DNA of 64,000 nt from Sutcliffiella halmapala. GTDB lineage: Bacteria; Bacillota; Bacilli; Bacillales; Bacillaceae_I. The notes beneath the pieces were generated by a model, which saw only the letters and a program-made list of their open reading frames with translations, searched no databases and had not been told where the DNA came from. How positions within the stretch are numbered: position 1 is the stretch's first letter; each line of letters opens with the position of its first letter. The stretch lies in NCBI RefSeq assembly GCF_002019665.1, contig NZ_KV917375.1:4167445-4231444 (forward strand). The letters run 5' to 3'. Below are positions 44,670 through 53,836 of the stretch, piece after piece. The translations under genes and the position numbers were made by a program.

Positions 44670-46199
44670 ATGTTGGAATCAAATTCGTTTAATCAATTAC
44701 CTAAATCTCCAGAACCCTATTGGAGAGAATCTACTTCGCTGCCTTCCTTCTCCCCTTTACAGGAGGATACAAATGCAGATGTCTGTATTGTGGGGGCCGG
44801 CATTACAGGAATCACAGCTGCCTATCAACTAGCACAGGATGGTCATCGTGTTGTATTGGTTGATGCAGATCAAATCCTAAATGGCACAACCGGTCATACT
44901 ACTGCCAAAATAACTGCCCAGCATGGGTTAATTTATGATGAATTAATAAATCATATTGGCGAGGAAAAAGCGAAGCTCTATTATGAGGCAAACAATGACG
45001 CGTTACATTACATAAAAGATATCGTGAATCTCAAAAGAATAGAATGTGATTTTAGCAAACAAGATGCCTATATCTATGCAACAACAGATGAAGAGGAACA
45101 AAAGATTTATCAAGAATTAGATGCTTATCAAAAGCTCGGTATTAAGAAAGATCTTATCAATGAAATCCCCTTCTCCATTCCAACAAAAAGTGCGTTGGTT
45201 ATGAAGGATCAAGCCCAGTTCCATCCTCTTCACTATTTAAAGGTTTTAGTGGAAGGGATTTTAGAAAAAGGTGGAAGAATTTATGAGCAAACAGTTGCTA
45301 TCGATGTCGAAGAATCACCTGAGCTTCAAGTCATTACAAGATCCGGCGCCAAAATAAAATGTAACTCTATTTTAGCTTGCTCCCATTTTCCATTTTACGA
45401 TGGAAAAGGCTTCTTTTTTACGAGAATGTATGCAGAACGCTCCTATGTAGTGGCAGCCAAGACAGATAAGGAATTTCCTGGTGGAATGTATCTCAGTGCC
45501 GGACAACCAACAAGATCCTTACGTTCCGTCACAGTGAATGGAGAAAAGCTCGTACTTATTGGTGGAGAAGGTCATAAAACTGGGCAAGGAACAGATACAT
45601 TAAAACACTATGAAGCATTAAAAACTTTTGGAGAGGAATCACTCGGACTAAAGGAAGTTTCCTATCGTTGGTCAGCCCAAGATCTCTATACATTGGATAA
45701 AGTCCCATATATCGGGCGTATTACCTCTAATAATCCAAATATTTTCATTGCAACTGGTTTTCGAAAATGGGGCATGACAAATGGAACAGCAGCGGCACTC
45801 CTGTTACAAGATCTTGTTAATGGAAAACAGAATAAGTATATGGATTTATTCGCTCCTTCTCGCTTTGTTGCAGATCCTAGCTTAAAGAAATTTATCAGTG
45901 CCAATATGGATGTTGCTGGTCATTTAATCGAGGGGAAGTTAGACCGTCCTACTAAAAAACCAGAAGACCTAGGGTTAGATGAAGGTGGTGTCGTTTCGAT
46001 TGATGGTCGACGTGCCGGCGCCTATAAAGATGATAAAGGGGAAATATATTGTGTAGATACGACCTGTACTCACTTAGGATGTGAAGTAGAATGGAATCAT
46101 GGGGACAGAAGCTGGGATTGCCCATGTCATGGTTCAAGATTTTCCATCCATGGGGATGTTTTAGAAGGACCCGCAGATAAACCGCTCGAGAAATTATAG
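44670..46199 (+). CDS. yhfW: FAD-dependent oxidoreductase with C-terminal Rieske 2Fe-2S domain (YhfW)
   Basis: A 509-residue protein with a DAO-like FAD domain (VCIVGAGITGITAAYQL at about residues 36-52, GTTGHTTAKITAQHG) and a C-terminal Rieske domain. The cluster ligands are CTHLGCEVEW and CPCHGSRF. Length equals B. subtilis YhfW. The order FAD then Rieske suggests internal electron transfer between a soluble substrate and the cluster. Physiological role is unknown. RBS AAGGAGG precedes the ATG. Confidence 0.9.
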   Translation: MLESNSFNQLPKSPEPYWRESTSLPSFSPLQEDTNADVCIVGAGITGITAAYQLAQDGHRVVLVDADQILNGTTGHTTAKITAQHGLIYDELINHIGEEKAKLYYEANNDALHYIKDIVNLKRIECDFSKQDAYIYATTDEEEQKIYQELDAYQKLGIKKDLINEIPFSIPTKSALVMKDQAQFHPLHYLKVLVEGILEKGGRIYEQTVAIDVEESPELQVITRSGAKIKCNSILACSHFPFYDGKGFFFTRMYAERSYVVAAKTDKEFPGGMYLSAGQPTRSLRSVTVNGEKLVLIGGEGHKTGQGTDTLKHYEALKTFGEESLGLKEVSYRWSAQDLYTLDKVPYIGRITSNNPNIFIATGFRKWGMTNGTAAALLLQDLVNGKQNKYMDLFAPSRFVADPSLKKFISANMDVAGHLIEGKLDRPTKKPEDLGLDEGGVVSIDGRRAGAYKDDKGEIYCVDTTCTHLGCEVEWNHGDRSWDCPCHGSRFSIHGDVLEGPADKPLEKL

Positions 46200-46208
46200 G
46201 AAAGACGA

Positions 46209-46247
46209 AGAAATGCACCCACGGTTGTATACGTAGGTGCATCCTTT
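46209..46247 (+). terminator. Terminator between yhfW and the KinB-like gene
   Basis: ATGCACC..ACG and CGT..GGTGCAT form a stem, followed by CCTTTTAC. It lies between convergent genes. Confidence 0.7.
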
Positions 46248-46254
46248 TACTCTG

Positions 46255-47511
46255 CTAAATTCTTGTCACATCTTGAAATGTAAGCTTTACCTCCGTACCT
46301 TTTCCAAGCTTACTGGCATACTCTACCTTGCCGTTCATTGTCTCAATAATTCTTATTGAAACGGTCGTCCCGAGACCCGTTCCTTTGTCTTTTGTACTAT
46401 AAAATAACGTCCCTATTCGAGAGAGCTGTTCCTTTGTCATACCGTGTCCATTATCTTTAACAATTATCGTTGTTTGATTATCGTTAAATAATAATTTTGT
46501 AAAAACTCGCCCCTCTTGAGGAGTTGCCTCTATCGCATTTTTTATAATATTGACGAGAGCTTGTTTGAATTGGTTTTTATCTGTTTCCATATAAACGTTA
46601 TTTTCTAGATAACTATCCAATGCTACCCCATTTTTCAATGCTAAGGGGTTTAACAGCATTATCACGTCACTGAGCAGTTCTCCGAGGTTGACCTTTTCAA
46701 TTTTTTTAAATTCTGGTTTTGCAAAATTTAAATAGTCGTTGATTATGGACTCTGCTCGTCCTAATTCACTTAGGACAAGTGGGATGTATGGAAAGTTCTT
46801 TTCTTTTTCTTCTTTTTGCATGAGCTGTAAGAATCCTTTTACAACCGTTAAGGGGTTTCTTACTTCATGTGCGATAGAAGCTGCTAATTCTCCTAGTGTA
46901 TTTAATTTCTCCGCTCTGGCTATTTCCTGTCTCATTATTTCCCGTTCCAGAGCTGCCTCATGAAGCATGGAAGCAATGCCCACCCCAATTACTTGGATTA
47001 ATCCAAAAGAAAGAATATACAACATGAGACTAGTCCCTCCAGAGTAGTCTGGTTGTAATAATAAAAAGGTTAAAAGAATACTTAGCATCACTATGTTCGG
47101 CCAGAGTCCGACTAATACAGAGAGACCAATCCGTTTCTTCTTTTCCTGTAGCTTATTGAATTTTTTTATCATTAAAAATGGGAACAAGGCAGATAGTAAC
47201 GCACTAAAGTATCCAAAGAGAAGAGCATCCCCTCCGAGATATGTTCTTGTACCTAATATTGCCGCTAGTACCATAACCCCTGCTTTTGGTCCGCCATATA
47301 ATATAGCTAAAACAAGTGGGATGTAACGCAGATCCCAATATAGTCCATAATCGTAAAAGGCAAATAACAAACATAAACTTGCCGCAACACCTTGTAATAA
47401 ACCTATAAAGTACGGAGAACTTCGAAACCTCTTATTCTCTGATACCATATAGTAAATTAAGACCGGAGCAAGGATAATTAATACATGTAAAAGTAATTTT
47501 TCAGCTAGCAT
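46255..47511 (-). CDS. Orphan sensor histidine kinase, KinB-like
   Basis: A 418-residue kinase whose first 190 residues are almost wholly membrane, with about six spans of 5TMR-LYT type (GLYWDLRYIPLVLAILYGG). The phosphoacceptor region ELAASIAHEVRNPLTVVKGF and ATPase motifs IKNAIEATP, VKDNGHGM and GTGLGTTVSIRI follow. Membrane topology, size and the KinA-like H-box resemble KinB, a kinase feeding the sporulation phosphorelay. No partner regulator lies beside it, which also fits a phosphorelay kinase. The phosphorelay role is inference. Confidence 0.82.
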   Translation of the reverse strand: MLAEKLLLHVLIILAPVLIYYMVSENKRFRSSPYFIGLLQGVAASLCLLFAFYDYGLYWDLRYIPLVLAILYGGPKAGVMVLAAILGTRTYLGGDALLFGYFSALLSALFPFLMIKKFNKLQEKKKRIGLSVLVGLWPNIVMLSILLTFLLLQPDYSGGTSLMLYILSFGLIQVIGVGIASMLHEAALEREIMRQEIARAEKLNTLGELAASIAHEVRNPLTVVKGFLQLMQKEEKEKNFPYIPLVLSELGRAESIINDYLNFAKPEFKKIEKVNLGELLSDVIMLLNPLALKNGVALDSYLENNVYMETDKNQFKQALVNIIKNAIEATPQEGRVFTKLLFNDNQTTIIVKDNGHGMTKEQLSRIGTLFYSTKDKGTGLGTTVSIRIIETMNGKVEYASKLGKGTEVKLTFQDVTRI

Positions 47512-48160
47512 GTTGAATCCCCAATCTTATCAATAAAGATATCTACTAGCTTTTATTTTCGACAGGATAAACAAAATTCCTTTTGAATTCGATAGATATT
47601 TCAACATTTCTTTTTTACTTCGATACACATCCACTTGTTATTGGAAGAATTATCCAATGAAAAAGCGCTACCCTTAAAATAGGAGTACCACATTAAATTC
47701 CCTGTAGAACTCAGTGCCAGGCGTTCAGTTTCCGCGGGCAGTCCACTTTTTCATTAGCTATGTTGCGATTTTTTTGCATAGGTGTTTACTCGAAATCTAG
47801 AACTGTATCTTTTCATGAGGCTGGGACAAAAGAATATTTGTTAAAGAAAAATCCGAACTATTATGCGAAATTCTAAGTAGAATTTTGCATTAGTTCGGAT
47901 TTTTTAGTTTGGCTCTGTTAAACACCGCTGTTGATTTCCGCACTAGGCTTCGCTTATCCAGAGGACGTTGGTGGAGCCTCCTTGGCTTTGCCTGCGGGGG
48001 TCTCCACCAAACACTATCTCCCGCAGGAGTCTTCGCCTTGTGCTCCAATCAACAGCTAGGTACTCTAAAAATCAAAAGTGTACTTTAAAAGGGCATTTAG
48101 ATTAAATCGTTCGTAAATAGAGATGGGGATTTAATTAATGTCCCAGCCTCATCTACTTTG
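47512..48160. other. Intergenic repeat-rich region between the KinB-like and AGCS genes
   Basis: No gene. It contains short degenerate repeat-like text near 47700-47760 (CAGTTTCCGCGGGCAG), a strong hairpin and the nested repeat described separately. Confidence 0.6.
47816..48151. repeat. Element bounded by a 13-bp perfect inverted repeat, containing dispersed repeat copy B
   Basis: TGAGGCTGGGACA (47816-47828) and TGTCCCAGCCTCA (48139-48151) are exact reverse complements. Inside lie a strong hairpin at 47847-47905 (ATCCGAACTA with TAGTTCGGAT) and, at 47919-48061, an inverted copy of the repeat at 16958-17087. GAGGCTGGGAC hairpins are common in Bacilli; this one looks interrupted by a second repeat. 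Confidence 0.75.
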
Positions 48161-49648
48161 TCAAGATGCTTTTTCATCATCTTTTTTCTTATATTCTTCC
48201 GTCCAAAATTCTGCGTTTTTAATTCCTAGCTTGTCAGGATTAAATACTGGATCCAACCCTTGTTTCTTTTGTTCGTCATAATCTTTTAATACTTTAAGAG
48301 CTGGTTTAGCTAAGATCAAAATAGCGATAAGGTTTATCCACACCATCAGACCTAAACCGATATCCCCAAGATCCCAAGCAATTTGAGAGGTTCTAACTAC
48401 ACCTAAATAAGTTGCAACTAGAAGTACTACCTTTAATATAAACATCGGTATTTTATTACTTCTTCCACGCATAAGGTAGGCTACGTTTGTTTCCGCAATA
48501 TAATAGTATGCCATAATAGTTGTGAAAGCGAAGAAAAGTAAGGCAATCCCAACAAATCCTGCTCCAAATCCAGGGAAAATTGATTCTACCGCAGCTTGTG
48601 TATACTTAGCTCCTGCTTCTACGTTAGCACCTAAGTTATTCACAATAAAGCCACCTTCAGTTGCAGGATCAGCGACATTGTACATTCCCGTAAAAAGAAT
48701 CATAAATGCAGTTGCAGAACAAACAAGCAATGTATCGATATAGATGGAGAAAGCTTGGACTAAGCCTTGTTTCGCAGGATGTGATACTTCAGCAGCTGCT
48801 GCTGCGTGTGGGCCAGTACCTTGTCCAGCTTCATTGGAATAAATTCCACGCTTAACTCCCCATGCAATGGCCATTCCAATAATACCGCCAAATGCAGAAT
48901 CTACAGCAAATGCACTACGGAAAATTAATCCAAACACGGCAGGTAGCTCTCCGATATTGAGTCCAATAATGATAAAAGCCATTATAATATATGCTATAGC
49001 CATAAAAGGTACCACGTATTGGGCAACCGTGGCAATACGTTTTACACCACCAAAAATAATAAGAGCAATAACTACTACAAGACTGATGGCAACAATTTGT
49101 TTATTAGCACCGAATGCATTATATAAACCATCACCAATCGCAAATGCTTGAACACCTGGCATCAATATACTCATAGCTAAAATTGCAGAAACAGCAAACA
49201 AAATCCCATACCATTTCCAACCGATTCCTTTTTCTATGTAATAAGCTGGTCCTCCTCGATATTCGCCATCTTGCTTTACTTTATAAACTTGTGCGAGTGT
49301 AGACTCAATGAACGCGCTAGAAGCACCGATAAACGCAATTGCCCACATCCAAAATACTGCTCCTGGTCCCCCCATTGCAATTGCCGTTGCCGTTCCAACG
49401 ATATTACCTGTACCAACACGACCCGACAATGAAATTGCCAGCGCTTGGAAAGAGGAAACTCCAGCACTTGATTTTTTTCCTTCGAACATGTGCTTAATCA
49501 TATCTTTAACAAGTCGTACCTGTACAAATCGAGTTAAAATGGTAAATAGTAACCCTACGCCTAAACATAATACAATCATAGGTGTGCTCCATAAATAACT
49601 CACGAGTAATCCAAATGAAGCCTCTAACCATTCTTGAAAATTTTCCAA
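48161..49648 (-). CDS. Sodium:alanine/glycine symporter family protein (AGCS, AlsT-like)
   Basis: A 495-residue amino acid symporter with about 11 membrane spans. Family motifs include ALAISLSGRVGTGNIVGTAT, GGPGAVFWMWAIAFIGAS and RGIYSNEAGQGTGPHAAAAA. Members import alanine, glycine or glutamine with Na+ or H+. The start is TTG at 49648, eight bases after GGGGG. The frame is preceded by a clear sigma-A promoter. Substrate cannot be fixed; B. subtilis AlsT takes up glutamine. Confidence 0.92.
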   Translation of the reverse strand: MENFQEWLEASFGLLVSYLWSTPMIVLCLGVGLLFTILTRFVQVRLVKDMIKHMFEGKKSSAGVSSFQALAISLSGRVGTGNIVGTATAIAMGGPGAVFWMWAIAFIGASSAFIESTLAQVYKVKQDGEYRGGPAYYIEKGIGWKWYGILFAVSAILAMSILMPGVQAFAIGDGLYNAFGANKQIVAISLVVVIALIIFGGVKRIATVAQYVVPFMAIAYIIMAFIIIGLNIGELPAVFGLIFRSAFAVDSAFGGIIGMAIAWGVKRGIYSNEAGQGTGPHAAAAAEVSHPAKQGLVQAFSIYIDTLLVCSATAFMILFTGMYNVADPATEGGFIVNNLGANVEAGAKYTQAAVESIFPGFGAGFVGIALLFFAFTTIMAYYYIAETNVAYLMRGRSNKIPMFILKVVLLVATYLGVVRTSQIAWDLGDIGLGLMVWINLIAILILAKPALKVLKDYDEQKKQGLDPVFNPDKLGIKNAEFWTEEYKKKDDEKAS

Positions 49649-49701
49649 ATAAAAATCCCCCTTTAATCGTAATTTTTAGAATTTTCCTACTATAAGTCAG
49701 G

Positions 49702-49730
49702 ATTATATAGTATGTTCACAAATTAGACAA
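49702..49730 (-). promoter_or_regulatory. Sigma-A promoter of the AGCS gene
   Basis: On the minus strand TTGTCT (49725-49730), a 17-base spacer and TATAAT (49702-49707) form a near-consensus promoter 54 bp before the start codon. Confidence 0.75.
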
Positions 49731-50011
49731 TATTTTTATTTTCGAAATGATTATTTAGTTTGTTAGGTTTTTTTACAAAAGGATATCTGAAAAAGAGTGT
49801 CACCTTTAAACTCCCAGATGATTTCCGTGCTAGGATTTGATAGAGACGAAATCCAGGTCCTCAGCTTGACTGTCTGAGGTCACCGATTTGGATAGAAACA
49901 CAATCCAGGCCCTCAAAGTGATTGTTGGAGCCTTCGATATCATAAATAAGGAAAAGGAATGGCTTATAAACTTAATCACTTGCCAAAGTTCCATTTGGAA
50001 TTCCTTGCAAT

Positions 50012-50055
50012 AAAAAGATGCATCCTCTCGTATGAAGACGAAGATGCATCCTTCT
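50012..50055 (-). terminator. Terminator of the ABC exporter operon
   Basis: On the minus strand two GATGCATC sequences pair across a 20-base loop, and TTTTTATTG follows the second. Confidence 0.6.
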
Positions 50056-50057
50056 TT

Positions 50058-51863
50058 TTACCCAACTTCTTTTTTTAATTGACTGGTAAACAACTCATAA
50101 TAAAAACCTTTTTCTTCGAGAAGCTCGTCATGTGAGCCTTTTTCAATAATCTCGCCTTCTTTCAAGACTAAGATTTGATCAGCTTTTTGAATGGTATTTA
50201 ATCGATGAGCAATAACAAAGCTTGTTCTACCTTCCATCAAACGGTGTAATGCCTCTTGAATTTTCATTTCCGTAATCGTATCAATACTACTTGTTGCTTC
50301 ATCTAAAATAAGGATGGTCGGATTAGCTAGAACTGCTCGTGCAATGGAGAGCAGTTGCTTTTGTCCCTGACTTATCCCACTCCCGTCCTGCTTCAATGTG
50401 AAATCATATTGGCCAGGTAGCTTTTGGATAAAAGAATGTGCATTAGCAAGTTTAGCTGCTTCCTCCACTTCCTGATCTGTTGCATTCAGTCTTCCGTAGC
50501 GTATATTCTCGCGAATGGTTCCTTCAAATAAAAAGGAATCCTGCAGCACAAAAGCCATATGTTTTCGTAGATTAGAGCGCTTTATTTGATTGATAGGATG
50601 TCCATCTAACAAGATGCTGCCACTATTCAAGTCGTAAAAACGTGAGATTAAGTTAATGATCGTTGTTTTCCCAGCTCCTGTTGGTCCAACAAAAGCGACT
50701 GTTTCCCCAACTGATGCATGGAAGCTTATATTCTTAATCGTGTTATCATCCTCATCATAAGAAAACGTCGCGTCTCGAAATTCAATTTCCCCTTTTACTG
50801 TTCCCAACTCGATTGCGTCTTTTTCATCAATTGCCTCTTCTTCTTCATCTAGTACATCAAACACACGCTCTGCACCAGCGACCGCTGAAAGTAACGTGTT
50901 AAATTGGTTTGCGAGATCATTTAACGGTCGTGTAAATTGGCGAGAATACTCGGCAAAGATTACAATTACTCCAATGGTAATTCCCATTCCATTTAGGGCC
51001 ATTATGCCCCCGATTCCTGCGATAATAGCAAAACTTAAATTGTTTAACATATTCATCAACTTAGGAATAAACCCAGAGTAGGTCTGAGCCCAATAAGCAC
51101 TTTTCTTTAAGCGCTCACTCTTTTCCATAAATTCATTCATTACTTTATCTTCTTGCGAAAAGGTTTTAACGATTCGTTGGCCAGAGATTGTTTCCTCGAT
51201 ATAACCATTCAGTTCCCCTAGATTGCGCTGTGTTTGCTTAAAAAGTGGACCAGTACGATTGGTAATCCACCTTAACCCAAAGAACATGATTGGTACAATG
51301 ATTAAAGTGATACCCGTTAAAATAGGACTTAAATAAAGCATCACTGAAACAGTTCCAACAAGAGTCAAGATACTCGAGAAAATTTGAATCACAGAGCTAT
51401 TTAAGGTAGAACTGACATTTTCCATATCATTCGTTACTCTACTCATTAATTCTCCGTGCTGTCTTTTATCAAAATAAGGGATTGGCAGCTTATGCAAATG
51501 CTGAAATAGTTGCGTTCGCATTTTAAATACGGTATCTTGAGCAATCCCAACCATCCAATAGTTTTGGAGCCAAGTCGATAACGAATAAAAGATGTAGATG
51601 AAAATTAAACCAATTAATACATTTATCAATCCTGCACTATCACGTTCTACAATATAATTATCAATCGCCATTCCTACGATAAACGGACCTAATAAACCGA
51701 GTGCGGAGCTCGCTAACACCATTAATAAAACTAATGATAAGAGTCCTTTTCTTTCACCAAGATACATCCATACCCGCCTAATAGTTCCCTTCCAATCCTT
51801 AGCTTTTGCCTTTGGATTAGCTTTTTTTTCAATGGCAGCACTACTACTTATACGCTTCGACAT
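50058..51863 (-). CDS. yfiC: ABC exporter half-transporter (YfiC-like)
   Basis: A 601-residue fusion of a six-span membrane domain (about 35-330) and an ATPase domain (about 360-595: Walker A GPTGAGKTT, signature GSGISQGQKQLLSIARA, Walker B ILILDEATSSID). The signature reads SQGQ rather than SGGQ, as is common in one half of heterodimeric exporters. ATG at 51863 has GGAGGTGG upstream. It overlaps the end of the preceding transporter gene by 20 bases, so the two are coupled and form a heterodimer of BmrCD/YfiBC type. Cargo is unknown. Confidence 0.87.
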   Translation of the reverse strand: MSKRISSSAAIEKKANPKAKAKDWKGTIRRVWMYLGERKGLLSLVLLMVLASSALGLLGPFIVGMAIDNYIVERDSAGLINVLIGLIFIYIFYSLSTWLQNYWMVGIAQDTVFKMRTQLFQHLHKLPIPYFDKRQHGELMSRVTNDMENVSSTLNSSVIQIFSSILTLVGTVSVMLYLSPILTGITLIIVPIMFFGLRWITNRTGPLFKQTQRNLGELNGYIEETISGQRIVKTFSQEDKVMNEFMEKSERLKKSAYWAQTYSGFIPKLMNMLNNLSFAIIAGIGGIMALNGMGITIGVIVIFAEYSRQFTRPLNDLANQFNTLLSAVAGAERVFDVLDEEEEAIDEKDAIELGTVKGEIEFRDATFSYDEDDNTIKNISFHASVGETVAFVGPTGAGKTTIINLISRFYDLNSGSILLDGHPINQIKRSNLRKHMAFVLQDSFLFEGTIRENIRYGRLNATDQEVEEAAKLANAHSFIQKLPGQYDFTLKQDGSGISQGQKQLLSIARAVLANPTILILDEATSSIDTITEMKIQEALHRLMEGRTSFVIAHRLNTIQKADQILVLKEGEIIEKGSHDELLEEKGFYYELFTSQLKKEVG

Positions 51864-53586
51864 GCTCTGCCACCTCCGCTCCAAACTGTGATTGATAGAT
51901 ATGTTGATACAGAGTGGAATGCTTTAATAGCTGAGAATGACTACCCTCTTCAAGCAGCTTTCCATCTTCTAATAGTAGAATCTTATCGGCTTCCATTGCC
52001 GTACTTACTTTTTGTGTAATAATAAATGTCGTGCATTCATATTTCTTAAGCGCTGTTAACAGCTTAGCTTCCGTTTTTAAATCTAATGCACTTGTACTAT
52101 CGTCAAGCATGAGAATCTTCGGCCTTCTCACCAAAGCGCGAGCAATCGACAATCGTTGCTTTTGCCCTCCAGATAAATTTACTCCTTTTTGCCCTAAAAT
52201 CGTTTCATATTTTTTGGGTAGCCGGTCTATGGTCTCATGAATTTGTGCGTCTTTTGCCGCTTGGATGATTTCTTCAATTGTGGCATTTTCTTTCCCCCAG
52301 GCAATGTTATCCTTGACTGTTCCTGAAAAAAGAAGCACTTCTTGTGGCACATAGCCAATTTGGCCACGCAAATTCTTTAATGATAGATCCGTAATGTCTG
52401 TGTGATCAATATAAATGGTGCCTTCGTTTACGTCATATAACCGTGGTATTAGCTGAAATAAAGATGATTTCCCTGCTCCTGTTGCACCCATAATTGCCAC
52501 TGTTGCACCTGCATTAGCATGAAAAGTAATCCCCTCTAAAACAGGTGTCTGCGTGTTAGGATAGTGGAAGGAAACAGAGGAAAACTTCACTTCACCAGTA
52601 AACATAGTCGCCTTTTCTGCTATCCCTTCTTTATCTACTAAATCAATTTCTTCTTCCAATACATCCGATATCCGATGAGCAGAAGCTTTCGCTCGTGCAA
52701 AGGCCATAATAATGAAAGAAAAGATTGATAATGCCCCTGTAATTCTGGTTGCATAATTAACAATCGCTACTACTTCACCTACTTGCGCATTCCCTGTATT
52801 CACACCGGCACTCCCGAACCAAAGAACCGCTAAGATACTTACATTCATAATGAGTAGAAGAATCGGCATTGTTACTTCCATTAATCTTAGAGCGAAGACT
52901 GTTTGATCCTTTAACTCATCACTTGCATGTTCGAAGCGTTTGATTTCATGATTTTTGCGAAGAAAGGCTTTTATTAACCGAATACCGCCTAGATTTTCTC
53001 GCATTACATTATTTACTCCATCTAACTTTTCTTGAACCGTCTTAAACAACGCACCTCCTCTTTTCATCACCCATACGAGGAAAATAAAAAGAATAGGAAC
53101 ACCTATTACTAAAAATAAAGCAAGCTGGAAGTTCACAATTAAGGCCATCACCACTCCACCAATAATCAAAAGTGGCGCCCGTAGCATAATACGCAAGCTC
53201 ATAAATACAGTATTTTGAACTTGGGTCACATCGTTCGTCATCCTCGTAATAAGGGAGGAAGTTGGAAATAAATTAAAGTTTGCGAAGGAGAAGGATTGTA
53301 TTTTTCCAAATAACCCTTTCCGAAGGTCATACCCAAACCCCTGAGATACATGAGCCGCAAAAAAAGAATTAATTACTCCAGCTAAAAATGCGACAAAGGA
53401 CAGAGCAACCATAATTCCGCCCCATTTCATGACCACTCCCAGATCTTCTTGCAAAATTCCATCATCAATTATTTTTGCCATTAGCAGTGGCTGTAACAGC
53501 TCGACCACTAATTCCGTAAGCATTAGCGTTAGTGCAATTCCTACTGCAATTTTATATGGCTTTAAATATGAAAACACTTTCCCCAT
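51844..53586 (-). CDS. yfiB: ABC exporter half-transporter (YfiB-like)
   Basis: A 580-residue membrane-ATPase fusion. The membrane domain spans about 10-310, with EAA-type cytoplasmic loops. The ATPase has Walker A GATGAGKSS, signature VNLSGGQKQRLSIARAL and Walker B ILMLDDSTSALD, where the catalytic Glu is Asp (DDS). This is the degenerate site expected in one subunit of a heterodimeric exporter. RBS GGGGGATT precedes the ATG. It is coupled to the downstream YfiC-like gene. Related pairs export drugs or peptides. Confidence 0.87.
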   Translation of the reverse strand: MGKVFSYLKPYKIAVGIALTLMLTELVVELLQPLLMAKIIDDGILQEDLGVVMKWGGIMVALSFVAFLAGVINSFFAAHVSQGFGYDLRKGLFGKIQSFSFANFNLFPTSSLITRMTNDVTQVQNTVFMSLRIMLRAPLLIIGGVVMALIVNFQLALFLVIGVPILFIFLVWVMKRGGALFKTVQEKLDGVNNVMRENLGGIRLIKAFLRKNHEIKRFEHASDELKDQTVFALRLMEVTMPILLLIMNVSILAVLWFGSAGVNTGNAQVGEVVAIVNYATRITGALSIFSFIIMAFARAKASAHRISDVLEEEIDLVDKEGIAEKATMFTGEVKFSSVSFHYPNTQTPVLEGITFHANAGATVAIMGATGAGKSSLFQLIPRLYDVNEGTIYIDHTDITDLSLKNLRGQIGYVPQEVLLFSGTVKDNIAWGKENATIEEIIQAAKDAQIHETIDRLPKKYETILGQKGVNLSGGQKQRLSIARALVRRPKILMLDDSTSALDLKTEAKLLTALKKYECTTFIITQKVSTAMEADKILLLEDGKLLEEGSHSQLLKHSTLYQHIYQSQFGAEVAEHVEAYK

Positions 53587-53836
53587 CTGTCTTAATCCCC
53601 CAAACTATTTGCTCTGTTTAGTCTATGTTGATTTATGTAAATCTATTTTTTGTGGAATAAATACTTCGTTTAGCTAAACGAATATCTTGAATTATTTATT
53701 TTATATGTAATATCATACCTTTTTTGCTATGTTTTTTAAATAGTTTGAATTATCATTAAGTACAAAAGTTAGTATTTTGAACCTAACTTTACAAAACGAA
53801 AGTGAAAAGAGCAAGAAATATCAAGGAGGTCCAAGC

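Larger units (their letters stand above)
49649..50057. other. Intergenic region with promoter and a short direct repeat
   Basis: Besides the AGCS promoter it holds two related segments about 51 bp apart (49834 GATTTGATAGAGACGAAATC; 49885 GATTTGGATAGAAACACAATC), each followed by CAGGYCCTCA. No open frame with a ribosome site was found. Confidence 0.5.

Noticed and set aside
49834-49915. Two 51-bp-spaced similar segments as a CRISPR-like or regulatory array
   Set aside because: Only two degenerate copies exist, with no spacer regularity or cas genes.
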